A DNA stretch of 64,000 bases from CALMBW01 sp963779645 (lineage in GTDB: Bacteria; Actinomycetota; CADDZG01; WHSQ01): assembly GCA_963779645.1 (NCBI GenBank), contig CAVZYX010000005.1, forward strand, positions 744,001 through 808,000. Direction: 5' to 3'. Numbering within the stretch: the first letter of the stretch is position 1; each line of letters opens with the position of its first letter. The position numbers and the translations under genes are program-made. The notes beneath the pieces are model-generated. The model worked only from the letters and a program-made list of their open reading frames with translations. It was not told where the DNA came from and made no database searches. Shown here piece after piece: positions 1 to 8,481 of this stretch.

Positions 1-1323
1 GCAGAGGTATGCGGCGACGGCATGACCGGCTTCGTGGGTGGCGATCAGGTTCCGCTCTTTGTCGGTGTACGCAACCGGTTGACCTATGCCGATCTCTTCC
101 GAGAGCCGCGCCTGCTGAACGTCACGCCAGCTAAGCGCTCTACGACCATCGCGCAGTGCCCACACGAGCGCTTCATCGAGGACATGCTCGAGCATGGCGG
201 GTGTGTACCCAAGGGTCATCGCAGCCAGTTCTTCCCGCAGGGTGTCGCGATCCATGTCTTCCTGGTGCGAGCGCTTGAGGAGGAAGTAGTCGATCAGGTC
301 TCGTCGTCCCTTGCGTGTAGGAAGCTCGAAGTGCAGGATCCGATCGAACCTTCCCGGTCTCAGCAAGGCTGCATCGAGCGCCTCTGCGCGGTTGGTCGCA
401 CCGATTATCAAGATGTTGTTGTAGGGGATCTTGCGCTTCTGCAGTTGGCGCTCCGCCGGAAGCAGGGCGTTGAACATGTCGATGCAACGATTCTTCAGAC
501 GTGTTGCCAGTGGGGGAGACTCGAAGGATTGAAGTTGGATCAGGAGCTCGTTGACCATTCCTCCATTGTTCGAGCTCATCATCCGACTGACCGAACGATT
601 GCCGATCGATGTGGGAGCGAAAGTTTCCATCCCACCGCGCTGCAGGCCGATCGCATCGATCTCCTCGATGAATCCGATCGCTCCCCCTTCTTTACGAGCA
701 GCCTTCTTGAGCTCCTTGAAGAACGCTCTGATCTTGAATGCGGTCATCCCGTAGAACATCGATTGGAACTGAGGCGCGGAAACAAAGAAGAAAGGCACGC
801 CGGCCTCTGCGGCCATCGCTTTAGCGAGATGGGTCTTTCCGGTTCCGGGGTTACCTTCGAAGAGGATGCCTCGCCGGGGATTCCCGCCCAGTTCTTCGCG
901 GAAACTCTTGTAAGCGAGGAAGATCTGCAACGAACGGGTTACTTCTTCCAGAACGGTATCGATACCGCGGACATCTTCAAATGTGAGACCGATCTGGCCC
1001 GGGCTGAATCGAACGGCCGGCGATCGACCGTTGATCATGATCGGTGCAAGCATCATCAGTCCGAAGAGAACGATGAGAACGACCGGCAAGAGATAGACGA
1101 TCGTGTCGGGCCCGAACTTCGGGAATCCGAAGCCGAGCGGGTCCTGGTCGAGGGCTCTCTTCAGGAGGTAGGCGAAGACGAGAAGATTCAACAGGAGGAG
1201 ATAGCGAAGTCGCCGCTGGCGATTGCGCTCTCTTATCCTTTTTACGCTTTCTCGGTGGCCCTGGGCGAGGGTAGCGAAGCTGTCCGAGAGCGTCTCGGCC
1301 GAAGTTGCCCGATCTTTGTCCAT
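1..1323 (-). CDS. ftsH: FtsH-like membrane AAA+ metalloprotease (C-terminus cut by window edge)
   Basis: Reading leftwards from an ATG at 1323, the frame stays open to the window edge. After a charged N-terminus there are two hydrophobic segments (about residues 41-55 and 75-99), then an AAA+ module: Walker A GNPGTGKT (about 158-165), Walker B-like FIEEIDAI (about 219-226) and the second region of homology ATNRAEALDAALLRPGRFDR. The last visible residues carry HEAGH, the zinc-binding HEXXH of M41 peptidases, so only the protease C-terminus is missing. It is a membrane-anchored ATP-dependent protease. Two departures from textbook FtsH: the pore loop reads MFYGM rather than FVG, and Walker B has EE where DE is usual. 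The ATG overlaps the upstream gene's TGA by one base, so translation is probably coupled. It may be a paralogue rather than the housekeeping FtsH. Confidence 0.88.
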   Translation of the reverse strand, partial: MDKDRATSAETLSDSFATLAQGHRESVKRIRERNRQRRLRYLLLLNLLVFAYLLKRALDQDPLGFGFPKFGPDTIVYLLPVVLIVLFGLMMLAPIMINGRSPAVRFSPGQIGLTFEDVRGIDTVLEEVTRSLQIFLAYKSFREELGGNPRRGILFEGNPGTGKTHLAKAMAAEAGVPFFFVSAPQFQSMFYGMTAFKIRAFFKELKKAARKEGGAIGFIEEIDAIGLQRGGMETFAPTSIGNRSVSRMMSSNNGGMVNELLIQLQSFESPPLATRLKNRCIDMFNALLPAERQLQKRKIPYNNILIIGATNRAEALDAALLRPGRFDRILHFELPTRKGRRDLIDYFLLKRSHQEDMDRDTLREELAAMTLGYTPAMLEHVLDEALVWALRDGRRALSWRDVQQARLSEEIGIGQPVAYTDKERNLIATHEAGHAVAAYLC

Positions 1324-1928
1324 CAGTACAACTTCGGCGTGGATGACCCCTCTTCTTTAACCTCAGATGCAGCAAAAGCCCAGGTCACTAGGAAGAAAGG
1401 CGCGGCTAGCGCCCGCGCTGCAGCCTGGGCAAGGCCTACGCCCAGCCAGGCCGAGCGGTCCCCCAGCGGCTGGGCCGCCAGAAGACCGACCTTTTCCCCA
1501 AGGAATCCCAGGATCAAGGCGACCACTAGAGCTGTGATCAAGGGTCCCGGCTTACGAGCCAGGGCGCGGAAGTAGCCGCCCCCCGCCGTGGACACTCCCG
1601 ACCAAGCCCTCAATACGGTTGGCACGCGGCCCTCGGAACGGTCCACCATCGCCTTGCGGGTGGCTCGGACGAGCAGTGGCAAGAGGGCGAGCTCGAGCAC
1701 TCCCACCAGGGCCAGGCTGGCTCGATAGTCGCCCAGCCGGTCGGGGCCGACCTCTCGGACGGTCCGATCGGAGGGGAAGCGCTCGATCTCTTCATGGAGT
1801 TCCGACACTTCGATCACGTTCCGGAAGACGTAGCTATGGGCTAGGTGTAAGGGCAGCGCGATAAACGCGACGATCAGGAAGAACGTAAAGAACTCTGCGA
1901 ACGTCATCCGGAAAGCTCGGTCCAACAT
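1323..1928 (-). CDS. Hypothetical multi-pass membrane protein
   Basis: A 201-residue protein with hydrophobic stretches near residues 12-30, 72-90, 130-150 and 165-190, so about four membrane spans. A charged loop at about 40-65 lies between the first two. I do not recognise the family. Its stop overlaps the start of the FtsH-like gene by one base, so the two are translationally coupled and the protein may assist or be a substrate of the protease (inference). It is divergent from the lipocalin-like gene beginning about 50 bp away. Confidence 0.75.
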   Translation of the reverse strand: MLDRAFRMTFAEFFTFFLIVAFIALPLHLAHSYVFRNVIEVSELHEEIERFPSDRTVREVGPDRLGDYRASLALVGVLELALLPLLVRATRKAMVDRSEGRVPTVLRAWSGVSTAGGGYFRALARKPGPLITALVVALILGFLGEKVGLLAAQPLGDRSAWLGVGLAQAAARALAAPFFLVTWAFAASEVKEEGSSTPKLY

Positions 1929-1980
1929 GCCGGCATCCTATGGGGGGCCTCAGGGCTTACTAAGCAATATCCTGGCCTCG

Positions 1981-2997
1981 ATGAGCGTCTTCACACACGA
2001 GGGAACCGAGAACCTCATGAGGTGGGATCGCACCTCAGGCCCGTTCATGGAGGTTTGGTACGCGACCCTCAACCACAGAGAGACCGGTACCGGCGTCTGG
2101 TTGCGCTACACGATCACCGCGCCGTCTTCTGGGTCGCCCTACTGCGAGCTTTGGGGCTTCGTGTTCGATCCTGGATCGAAGCAGAACTTCAGAGCTAAAC
2201 AGCGGTTTCCCATCGATCAACTCGGTACCTTCGGTCGCGACGACGGTGCGATCGTGCGGATCGGGAACGCATGGCTCTCCGACAACCATCTTGAGGGAGA
2301 GCTGACTACAGATGGGCGAACTTTGTCCTGGTCTCTCGATATGCAGCCACGCGACGCGACCTTCCAACACATCCCGCAACCTCTTCGACGTCGCGCGGAA
2401 CGCGTTGTTTCGACAGTGTGCTCGCCGAACCTGTCGGTGCCTTTCACGGGCGCGGTCAAGCTCGATGGCGAGCTTTTGGAATTCGTCAACGACCCGGGAA
2501 GCCAGTCGCATCGCTGGGGTCGCAAACACGCTTCTACGTGGGCCTGGGGTCATTGCGAGATCTTCGATGACGGGTCGGATGCGATGTTCGAAGGGGTGGC
2601 GGCGAAGGCACCGATAGGGGTTATCCCTGGGCCGACACTCACCTTCCTTTACCTCCAACTAGAGGGCCAAGAGATGGCCTTCAACGAACTCAAGACCTTC
2701 CGTCGATCGAAGTCGAGCTACACGATGCCGACCTGGGCCTTTTCAGCTCGGACCGACGACTTCAAGATCGTGGGCGCTTCGCGCGCTCACCCCGAACGAT
2801 TGGTCCAGGTGAGGTACACGGACCCAGATGGAAGCGAGAGGTTCTGTGCTAACTCGGAGATCGCCGATCTCGCACTCGAGATCTACGGACGGGTCGGACG
2901 GGGCTGGCGGCATCATCGAAGTTTGACCGCGACGCGTACTGCTCATCTCGAATTCGGGCGGAAGGAACCGTTCGAAGAGCTTCCGGTCGCCTTCTAA
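1981..2997 (+). CDS. Lipocalin-like AttH/CrtC-type protein (tentative)
   Basis: About 338 residues, rich in aromatic and beta-strand patterns. The two-lobe layout, with a central segment HRWGRKHASTWAWGHC at about residue 180-195, resembles AttH/hydroxyneurosporene-synthase/tocopherol-cyclase-like double lipocalin folds. These bind or act on lipids or isoprenoids. There is no signal peptide or membrane span. The frame is open from 1927, but that would overlap the divergent gene; ATG at 1981 or 2011 is more credible, and neither has a clear ribosome binding site. Family assignment rests on pattern only. Confidence 0.6.
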   Translation: MSVFTHEGTENLMRWDRTSGPFMEVWYATLNHRETGTGVWLRYTITAPSSGSPYCELWGFVFDPGSKQNFRAKQRFPIDQLGTFGRDDGAIVRIGNAWLSDNHLEGELTTDGRTLSWSLDMQPRDATFQHIPQPLRRRAERVVSTVCSPNLSVPFTGAVKLDGELLEFVNDPGSQSHRWGRKHASTWAWGHCEIFDDGSDAMFEGVAAKAPIGVIPGPTLTFLYLQLEGQEMAFNELKTFRRSKSSYTMPTWAFSARTDDFKIVGASRAHPERLVQVRYTDPDGSERFCANSEIADLALEIYGRVGRGWRHHRSLTATRTAHLEFGRKEPFEELPVAF

Positions 2998-3002
2998 CAG
3001 CC

Positions 3003-3425
3003 TCAGTCGAAGTCGCGCCCGCGCAACTTCTTGATGGCACTTCGTCGTTTCTTCGCCTGTAGGCGCTGCTCGGTCGACGAGCGCGTTGGCTTTGTTGCGA
3101 CGCGCCGTTTCGTGGTGCGGAGTGCGGCCGAAATGAGGTCTGCCAGCCTGGTTTCGGCCTCTTCGCGGTTGCGGTATTGAGACCTGTGCGTGTCCACGGT
3201 CACTTTGAGATTGCCGTGGCTGTCGATGCGGTTCCGCAGCTTCTGTTTGATGCGCGCACGCTGGCGTGGGCCCACCGATGGAGAAGCTTCGACGTTCCAG
3301 AGAAGTTCGACCCACGTCGAGGACTTGTTGGCGTGCTGGCCCCCGGGCCCCCCCGAAGTCGTGAACCGTAACTTCAACTCGTTATCGGGGATCGTCAGGT
3401 AGCGGCCAACACGAACGTCTCCCAT
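3003..3425 (-). CDS. arfB: ArfB-type peptidyl-tRNA hydrolase (stalled-ribosome rescue)
   Basis: 140 residues with the class-I release-factor GGQ motif inside TSGGPGGQHANK (about residues 23-34), followed by a basic C-terminal tail rich in K and R (about 105-137). That combination is the ArfB/YaeJ layout: the GGQ domain hydrolyses peptidyl-tRNA in the A site and the basic tail sits in the empty mRNA channel. Length matches the family. Convergent with the lipocalin-like gene (5 bp between stops). The gene lies one base beyond the stop of the DUF255 gene and is probably co-transcribed with it. Confidence 0.92.
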   Translation of the reverse strand: MGDVRVGRYLTIPDNELKLRFTTSGGPGGQHANKSSTWVELLWNVEASPSVGPRQRARIKQKLRNRIDSHGNLKVTVDTHRSQYRNREEAETRLADLISAALRTTKRRVATKPTRSSTEQRLQAKKRRSAIKKLRGRDFD

Positions 3426-3426
3426 C

Positions 3427-5409
3427 TCATGCCAGCTGTTCGACGAAGGCTTCGATGGTTGTGACTGGGTGCTTGCAGATCATCCTGCGGCACACGAAAG
3501 CGGTCGTTGCGCCATCGGTGGGTACTCGGCCTTCGAGCAGCGGTGAGATCGCTGGGTCGGCTTCCTCCGACGTGACGATCACGCGATTGGGGAGGTAACG
3601 AGCTCGGATCTCTCTCAAGAATCCCTCGGGGTTTGTCCCGACGATCACCAGCTCGAGGGGCTCACCACTGTAGAAGTCGATCGCCCCCAACATGTGTCCG
3701 AAGGCCAAGGGAGAGCGAGGCAGAAGTTGGCTTACGAGGCGAAGTATCTCTATCGCGTGGTCTTCGTACGTTGCATTCCCGGTGAGCACGGCCAGACGCT
3801 GTAGCTCCATCGCCAGGATCGAATTGGCAGAGGGGACGGAGTTGTCGATGAGGTCCTTGCCGCGTATGACCAGACGTTCGGCGTCTTCGCCGGTTGTGAA
3901 GAAACCACCCCGATCGGAGTCGTGGAACAGGCTGATCGTGGAGTCTGCGATCACCCGAGCTTCTAAGAGCCAGTTCCTGTTTCCAGTCGCTTCGTACAAG
4001 GCCAGGCAGGCTTCGAGCACTGCGGCATGATCTTCAGCGAAGGCTAGGTGCTTGATGACTCCGTCGCGATAAGAGCGCATCAACCGCCCTTCGATCCGCA
4101 TCTCTGAAAGCACGAATCCGAGAGCGTCTGAGGCAGCAGAGATCCAGGCAGTCCGTCCGAAGATCGCCCCTGCTTCTGCTAGAGCCGATGCCGCCAAACC
4201 GTTCCAAGCCGCAAGGACCTTGTCGTCGGTCGCGGGCCGAATCCTTGTGGACCGTTGTTCGAAGAGCGCGTGTTGGACCCGCGCAACTGCAGGTTCGTCA
4301 ACTTCTTCGCCGGTGTAGACGGGTATGTTGTGACCTTCGAAGTTGCCGGCGTCGCTGAAGCCGAAGAGCGCGATCGCCGCATCGGCGTCCTCACCGGTTA
4401 CCTCGCGAACCTCGCGCAGGTCCCAAACGTAGAACTTGCCTTCTTCTTCCTCAGAGTCGGCGTCCAATGACGAGAAGAAGCCACCCCGTGGGTCGCGCAT
4501 CTCCCTGAGCATCCATCCGGCGATGCCTTCAGCGACGTCTCTGTGTCGAAGAGAACCCGTGAGTTGAAATGAGTGGGCGTAAGTGCGAAGAAGTAGAGCA
4601 TTGTCGTAGAGCATCTTCTCGAAGTGCGGCACGAGCCACGAGCGATCCGTTGAGTAACGCGCGAAGCCGCCACCGATCTGGTCGTACATGCCCCCAGCGG
4701 CCATCGCGTCCAATGTGTGTGTTGCCATCTCGAGCGCGCCTTCGGCGCCCCTCGCCGCAAGGCGGTGCAACAGATCGATCGTCATCGACTGGGGGAACTT
4801 CGGGGCGTCTCCGAAGCCTCCGTATTCAGGATCGAACAGCGACTTGATCCCCGCGTATGACGAGTCGAGCACCGACGCCTCCACAAGTTCGGGAGATTGG
4901 TTGAGCTTGGTTAGAGCGCCGATGTGCTCGACGAGTTTGCGCCCTTGAGCCTCGACCTCGTCTCTCCTTTGTTGCCAGGTCTCGTTGATCGCAGTTAACA
5001 GCTTCTTGAATGATGGTTGACCGTGACGATCCGTCGGAGGGAAGTAAGTACCGCCGAAGAACGGAACCCCTTCTGGCGTGAGGAACATCGTCATCGGCCA
5101 CCCTCCATGCCCAGTCATGGTTTGGACGGCTTCCATGTACAGGGCATCGAGATCGGGCCGTTCCTCCCGGTCGACCTTGATGTTCACGAAGTTCTCGTTC
5201 ATGAGCTCGGCCGTGCTGGGATCTTCGAACGATTCCCTCTCCATGACATGGCACCAGTGACATGCGGCGTAGCCGATCGACAGAAGGATGGGCACGTCTC
5301 GCTGTAGAGCGAGGTCGAGCGCGTCGTCACCCCACGGATACCAGTCGACGGGATTATCCGCATGCTGGCGCAGGTAGGGGCTAGCTTCGTCTGCGAGACG
5401 ATTACTCAT
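3427..5409 (-). CDS. DUF255 thioredoxin-domain protein (YyaL/SPATA20 family)
   Basis: About 660 residues. The N-terminus reads NRLADEASPYLRQHADNP followed by VDWYPWG, typical of this family, and a thioredoxin-like CHWC motif lies near residue 50. The remaining two thirds is an alpha/alpha-barrel region resembling N-acylglucosamine epimerases, with motifs such as GGMYDQIGGGFARY and HFEKMLYDNA. Biochemical role is unproven in this family; a redox function is inferred from the CxxC. The ATG at 5409 gives the conserved start MSNRLA. An in-frame TTG at 5418 has AAGGAG about 9 nt upstream and is a real alternative. Full length for the family. Confidence 0.9.
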   Translation of the reverse strand: MSNRLADEASPYLRQHADNPVDWYPWGDDALDLALQRDVPILLSIGYAACHWCHVMERESFEDPSTAELMNENFVNIKVDREERPDLDALYMEAVQTMTGHGGWPMTMFLTPEGVPFFGGTYFPPTDRHGQPSFKKLLTAINETWQQRRDEVEAQGRKLVEHIGALTKLNQSPELVEASVLDSSYAGIKSLFDPEYGGFGDAPKFPQSMTIDLLHRLAARGAEGALEMATHTLDAMAAGGMYDQIGGGFARYSTDRSWLVPHFEKMLYDNALLLRTYAHSFQLTGSLRHRDVAEGIAGWMLREMRDPRGGFFSSLDADSEEEEGKFYVWDLREVREVTGEDADAAIALFGFSDAGNFEGHNIPVYTGEEVDEPAVARVQHALFEQRSTRIRPATDDKVLAAWNGLAASALAEAGAIFGRTAWISAASDALGFVLSEMRIEGRLMRSYRDGVIKHLAFAEDHAAVLEACLALYEATGNRNWLLEARVIADSTISLFHDSDRGGFFTTGEDAERLVIRGKDLIDNSVPSANSILAMELQRLAVLTGNATYEDHAIEILRLVSQLLPRSPLAFGHMLGAIDFYSGEPLELVIVGTNPEGFLREIRARYLPNRVIVTSEEADPAISPLLEGRVPTDGATTAFVCRRMICKHPVTTIEAFVEQLA

Positions 5410-5420
5410 CGCCTCCAACC

Positions 5421-5426
5421 TAAACT
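5421..5426 (+). promoter_or_regulatory. Possible -10 element for a leaderless start
   Basis: TAAACT fits the actinobacterial -10 pattern TANNNT and ends 7 nt before the ATG at 5434. That gene has no Shine-Dalgarno, so transcription may start at or next to the start codon. A -35 is not obvious. Confidence 0.35.
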
Positions 5427-5433
5427 GCTCCTT

Positions 5434-5727
5434 ATGGCGCCACTTGCTTACCTGTTCCTGCCGATCAGCGGCATGCTCGCCTACTTCTCAGGGCGAACTC
5501 AACGGGTTCGTTTCCACGGGCTTCAGGCGGTCCTTCTGGGAGTTGTGTGGCCGGCTGCCTTGTACGGCGCGTCGGCCGTATCGGGATCGACAACCAGGGT
5601 TGTTTTCATGCTTGGAGTTCTCGTTTGGGTCGCGTTGATCGTTGTCACCGCGGTAGGACGCGATCCCCGCTTCCCTGTCGTGGGAGAAACGTTGATGAGG
5701 TGGGCCGAGTCGTCTCCCGGTGAGTGA
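5434..5727 (+). CDS. Small DUF4870/Tic20-like membrane protein
   Basis: 97 residues with three hydrophobic segments (about 2-18, 30-48 and 55-77), and the short polar FSGRTQRVRFHGLQA link common in DUF4870-type small membrane proteins (pattern RFHxxQA). The frame runs further upstream, but ATG at 5434 begins exactly where the hydrophobic domain starts and avoids overlap with the divergent DUF255 gene. No ribosome binding site is visible; see the -10 at 5421. Function unknown. Confidence 0.7.
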   Translation: MAPLAYLFLPISGMLAYFSGRTQRVRFHGLQAVLLGVVWPAALYGASAVSGSTTRVVFMLGVLVWVALIVVTAVGRDPRFPVVGETLMRWAESSPGE

Positions 5728-5742
5728 CGCCCGGCAAGCCGT

Positions 5743-6309
5743 TCAGGGTCTTGCGGAGAAACACATCCGGCACGTAGCCGAGGTGGATCCGTTGACCGCT
5801 CCACAGGATGGACATTTCCAGAAACCCTGGCCCGACTCCGAGAGCGTTGTACTCGAGAACGCAGGGGCCGCGGCCCCCCCACCTCCAAAGGGATTGTCCG
5901 ACGGAGCCGGTTGCCACTGTCCGGTCTGCTCGTCGTAAACGAGGATCTCACTACCCCGCTTGAACCACCATCTACCGTCGCGCTCGAAGGGCTGCTCTTC
6001 GGGGATCAGGTCTGCGGAGGGCGATGCGGTTATCACCGGAGCTTCGAAAGTCTGAGTGACTGCCGGCTGGGGCTGCGTTGCCACCTCTCCCCAGGGCTCC
6101 GCATAGCCGCGAGCCGGAGTCGTTGACGCCGAGGGCTGGTGCTCGAAGAGCTGTTCCCCCCCTGTTTGGGCCGGAGCGGTTCTCACACCCTCTTTCAGAG
6201 TCTTACGCATCTTCGAAAGAGAGTTGATGACGAGCAGCAAGATGATCAGCAGCAGTCCCAAGCCACCGAGCGTTATCTGCTGGAACAGCTCGGTGTCGAT
6301 CTCAGGCAT
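5743..6309 (-). CDS. Membrane-anchored protein with C-terminal zinc ribbon
   Basis: 188 residues: one N-terminal membrane helix (about 11-30), a Pro/Thr/Ala-rich linker, a short folded segment around GRWWFKRGSEILVYD that resembles modules seen before zinc ribbons, a Gly/Ala-rich spacer, and a C-terminal four-cysteine zinc finger CPSCGAVNGSTSATCRMC (about 165-182) of RanBP2/zinc-ribbon type. It overlaps the upstream membrane-protein gene by 8 bases, so they form a two-gene operon. Function unknown; the zinc finger probably mediates protein or nucleic-acid contact on the cytoplasmic side. Confidence 0.75.
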   Translation of the reverse strand: MPEIDTELFQQITLGGLGLLLIILLLVINSLSKMRKTLKEGVRTAPAQTGGEQLFEHQPSASTTPARGYAEPWGEVATQPQPAVTQTFEAPVITASPSADLIPEEQPFERDGRWWFKRGSEILVYDEQTGQWQPAPSDNPFGGGGAAAPAFSSTTLSESGQGFWKCPSCGAVNGSTSATCRMCFSARP

Positions 6310-6832
6310 CTAAACCCCTCCCAGGCATCTGAACCCCTAACGGGTGAATGTTCGGTTTTTTCAAGACGAAGCCTCCGAACGCTACACCGGCAGCGAGGAG
6401 GGGTCCGCTGAACAGCATGATTCCACGCTCGGATCCGATCTCGATGTCCGGTACCAACACGCTGATATCTAAGCCCCCCAGGTCCTCGGCGAAGGTGCTG
6501 ATCTCGAGCTCATTCGGTCCCATCACCAGAACGAGCATCAGGACCGCGAACATGGCTCCGCCGGAGGCCATGTAGAGGAGCGACGGATCATTCGGGGTGC
6601 CTTGGGCGACTCGCAGGATGGCTAGAAAGACAGTCGCAAGCGCGGCGAGTATCACCAGCCACGCCATCAAGCCGGGAAAGGCATCTGCATCGAGGAGGGC
6701 GGCTCCCGTGCTTTCGGACGCGCCGAGTGCCTGGACGTCGTAGGTCGCCCACAGTTTCGTGAAAGGCGTCAGGAGAAGTAAGAGGCCGCACACGCCCGCT
6801 AAAAGGTCCCCGCTGCTGACCTTCTTCGCCAA
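6302..6832 (-). CDS. Hypothetical four-span membrane protein
   Basis: About 176 residues with hydrophobic segments near the N-terminus, then two in the middle and one near the end. I choose TTG at 6832 because GGAGG (6839-6843) sits 6 nt before it; an ATG at 6871 in the same frame lacks a site and would add an uncharacteristic peptide. The downstream end overlaps the zinc-ribbon gene by 8 bases. No family recognised. The two together may be a small membrane complex (inference). Confidence 0.65.
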   Translation of the reverse strand: MAKKVSSGDLLAGVCGLLLLLTPFTKLWATYDVQALGASESTGAALLDADAFPGLMAWLVILAALATVFLAILRVAQGTPNDPSLLYMASGGAMFAVLMLVLVMGPNELEISTFAEDLGGLDISVLVPDIEIGSERGIMLFSGPLLAAGVAFGGFVLKKPNIHPLGVQMPGRGLDA

Positions 6833-6984
6833 ACAACACCTCCAGATCGTGCCTACCCCGCTGCCCAACATATTTCAGCCCCGCGCTTCGAGGAAAGGAC
6901 CAGCACGGTGCGCTGAGGCACCCCGCACGGCCTGTATGTTTCGAGGGTTCTGAGGGCTCCTTTTCTTAGAGAGAGGTGGGGCGG

Positions 6985-7188
6985 GTGGCAGTGATCAAGA
7001 CGATCGACCTGGTAGGGGTGTCCACCGAGTCGTGGAGGGACGCAGCCCAGCAGGCCCTCGATGAGGCGTCGCGGACCATCCGTGGGATCACCGGCATGGA
7101 CGTCCTGGACACGTCCTGCCATGTTGCGGACGGCCAGATCTCCGAATACCTCACGCATGTCCGGATCAAGTTCCGCATCGAGAGATAG
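6985..7188 (+). CDS. Dodecin-family flavin-binding protein
   Basis: 67 residues beginning MAVIKTIDLVGVSTESW, with DAAQQALDEASRTIRGI and a final beta-strand pair ending RIKFRIE. This is the dodecin fold, a small protein that assembles into dodecamers and stores riboflavin, FMN or CoA. GTG at 6985 matches the family start (MAxxKxxELxG) and lies 8 nt after AGAGAGG (6970-6976). A GTG at 6976 would overlap that site. It precedes purA by 9 bp and may be read as the first gene of the purine operon. Confidence 0.85.
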   Translation: MAVIKTIDLVGVSTESWRDAAQQALDEASRTIRGITGMDVLDTSCHVADGQISEYLTHVRIKFRIER

Positions 7189-7197
7189 GGGCACTAG

Positions 7198-8481
7198 TTG
7201 CCGGGTGTCGCTCTCGTCGGGATCCAGTGGGGGGATGAAGGCAAAGGCAAGGTCACCGATCTTCTAGCCGAGAAAACCGATGTCGTTGTTCGCTACCAGG
7301 GTGGGAACAACGCCGGACACACCATCGTGGTGGAAGGGGAACGCTACGCCCTTCACCTGATCCCCACCGGGATCCTCTATCCCCATTGCACTCCGGTGAT
7401 CGGTCCCGGTGTGGTCGTAAATCCCTCGGTTCTCCTGGAAGAGATGGAGTCTCTGGAGTCGAGGGGGATCGATACCTCAAGGTTGATGCTGTCGGGGAAC
7501 GCGCATCTGATCATGCCGTACCACCTCGAACTCGACATGGTCACTGAACGCCGGTTGGGCAAGAACCGACTAGGCACGACCAAGCGAGGTATCGGCCCAA
7601 CGTACGCGGACAAGGCCGCACGCATCGGGCTGAGGGTCCAAGACCTCCTGGATCCGAAGATCTTCAGTGAGAAGCTTGAGGTCGCGCTCAAGGAGAAGAA
7701 CCTTCTGCTGACGCGCGTGTACGGGAGACTTCCACTCGAGCCCAAAGAGATCATCGAGGAGTACCTCGGCTACGCCGAGAGGCTGAAGTCTCACATCGGT
7801 GACACCGTTCTCTTCTTGCAGCGCGCTCTCGACTCCGGCAAGACGGTTCTGTTCGAAGGCGCACAGGCAACGATGCTTGATCTTGATCACGGTACGTATC
7901 CGTTCGTGACGTCGTCGAACCCGATCGCGGGTGGCGCATGTGCTGGAGCGGGGGTAGGTCCCCGAGACATCACGCGTGTTATCGGCATCACGAAGTCCTA
8001 TTGCACACGAGTAGGGACCGGACCCTTCCCATCTGAAGCCGATCCCGCTGACGCCGAGATCCTGCTCGAGGTTGGCGTTGAGTACGGAACAACCACTGGA
8101 CGCAAACGTAGATGTGGATGGTTCGACGCCGTGGGTGCTCGCTACGCGGCGCGACTAAACACGTTGACGGAACTGGTGGTCACTAAGTTGGATGTTCTTT
8201 CCGCGTTCTCATCGATAAAGGTTTGTGTCGCGTACGAATACGAGGGGCAGCGTTACGAAGAGTTTCCTCCGAACCAGACGATCTTCAACAAGTGCAAACC
8301 GATCTTCGAGGAATTCCCCGGTTGGAACGAGGACATCTCCGGATGTCGTGTGGTCGATGATCTGCCGAAGACCGCTCGGGCTTACCTCGAATCCATGGAA
8401 CGGTTGTCTGGAACGCCGATCTCCTGGGTTTCGGTGGGTCCGGGACGAGACCAAGTCGTCAAGATCGCGGACATCGGTTGA
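7198..8481 (+). CDS. purA: Adenylosuccinate synthetase
   Basis: 427 residues, full length. The GTP-binding WGDEGKGK (about 12-19) and the NAGHT motif are intact, as are GTTKRGIGP near residue 128 and the C-terminal region. It couples IMP and aspartate to give adenylosuccinate with GTP, the first AMP-specific step. Start is TTG at 7198 after an AGATAGGGG element. Its TGA shares one base with the purD ATG. First enzyme gene of the purine operon. Confidence 0.97.
   Translation: MPGVALVGIQWGDEGKGKVTDLLAEKTDVVVRYQGGNNAGHTIVVEGERYALHLIPTGILYPHCTPVIGPGVVVNPSVLLEEMESLESRGIDTSRLMLSGNAHLIMPYHLELDMVTERRLGKNRLGTTKRGIGPTYADKAARIGLRVQDLLDPKIFSEKLEVALKEKNLLLTRVYGRLPLEPKEIIEEYLGYAERLKSHIGDTVLFLQRALDSGKTVLFEGAQATMLDLDHGTYPFVTSSNPIAGGACAGAGVGPRDITRVIGITKSYCTRVGTGPFPSEADPADAEILLEVGVEYGTTTGRKRRCGWFDAVGARYAARLNTLTELVVTKLDVLSAFSSIKVCVAYEYEGQRYEEFPPNQTIFNKCKPIFEEFPGWNEDISGCRVVDDLPKTARAYLESMERLSGTPISWVSVGPGRDQVVKIADIG

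Noticed and set aside
22..1575. Long plus-strand open frame at the left edge (517 codons)
   Set aside because: It is antisense to the FtsH-like gene, which carries clear AAA+ and HEAGH motifs on the minus strand; the plus-strand product is motif-free.
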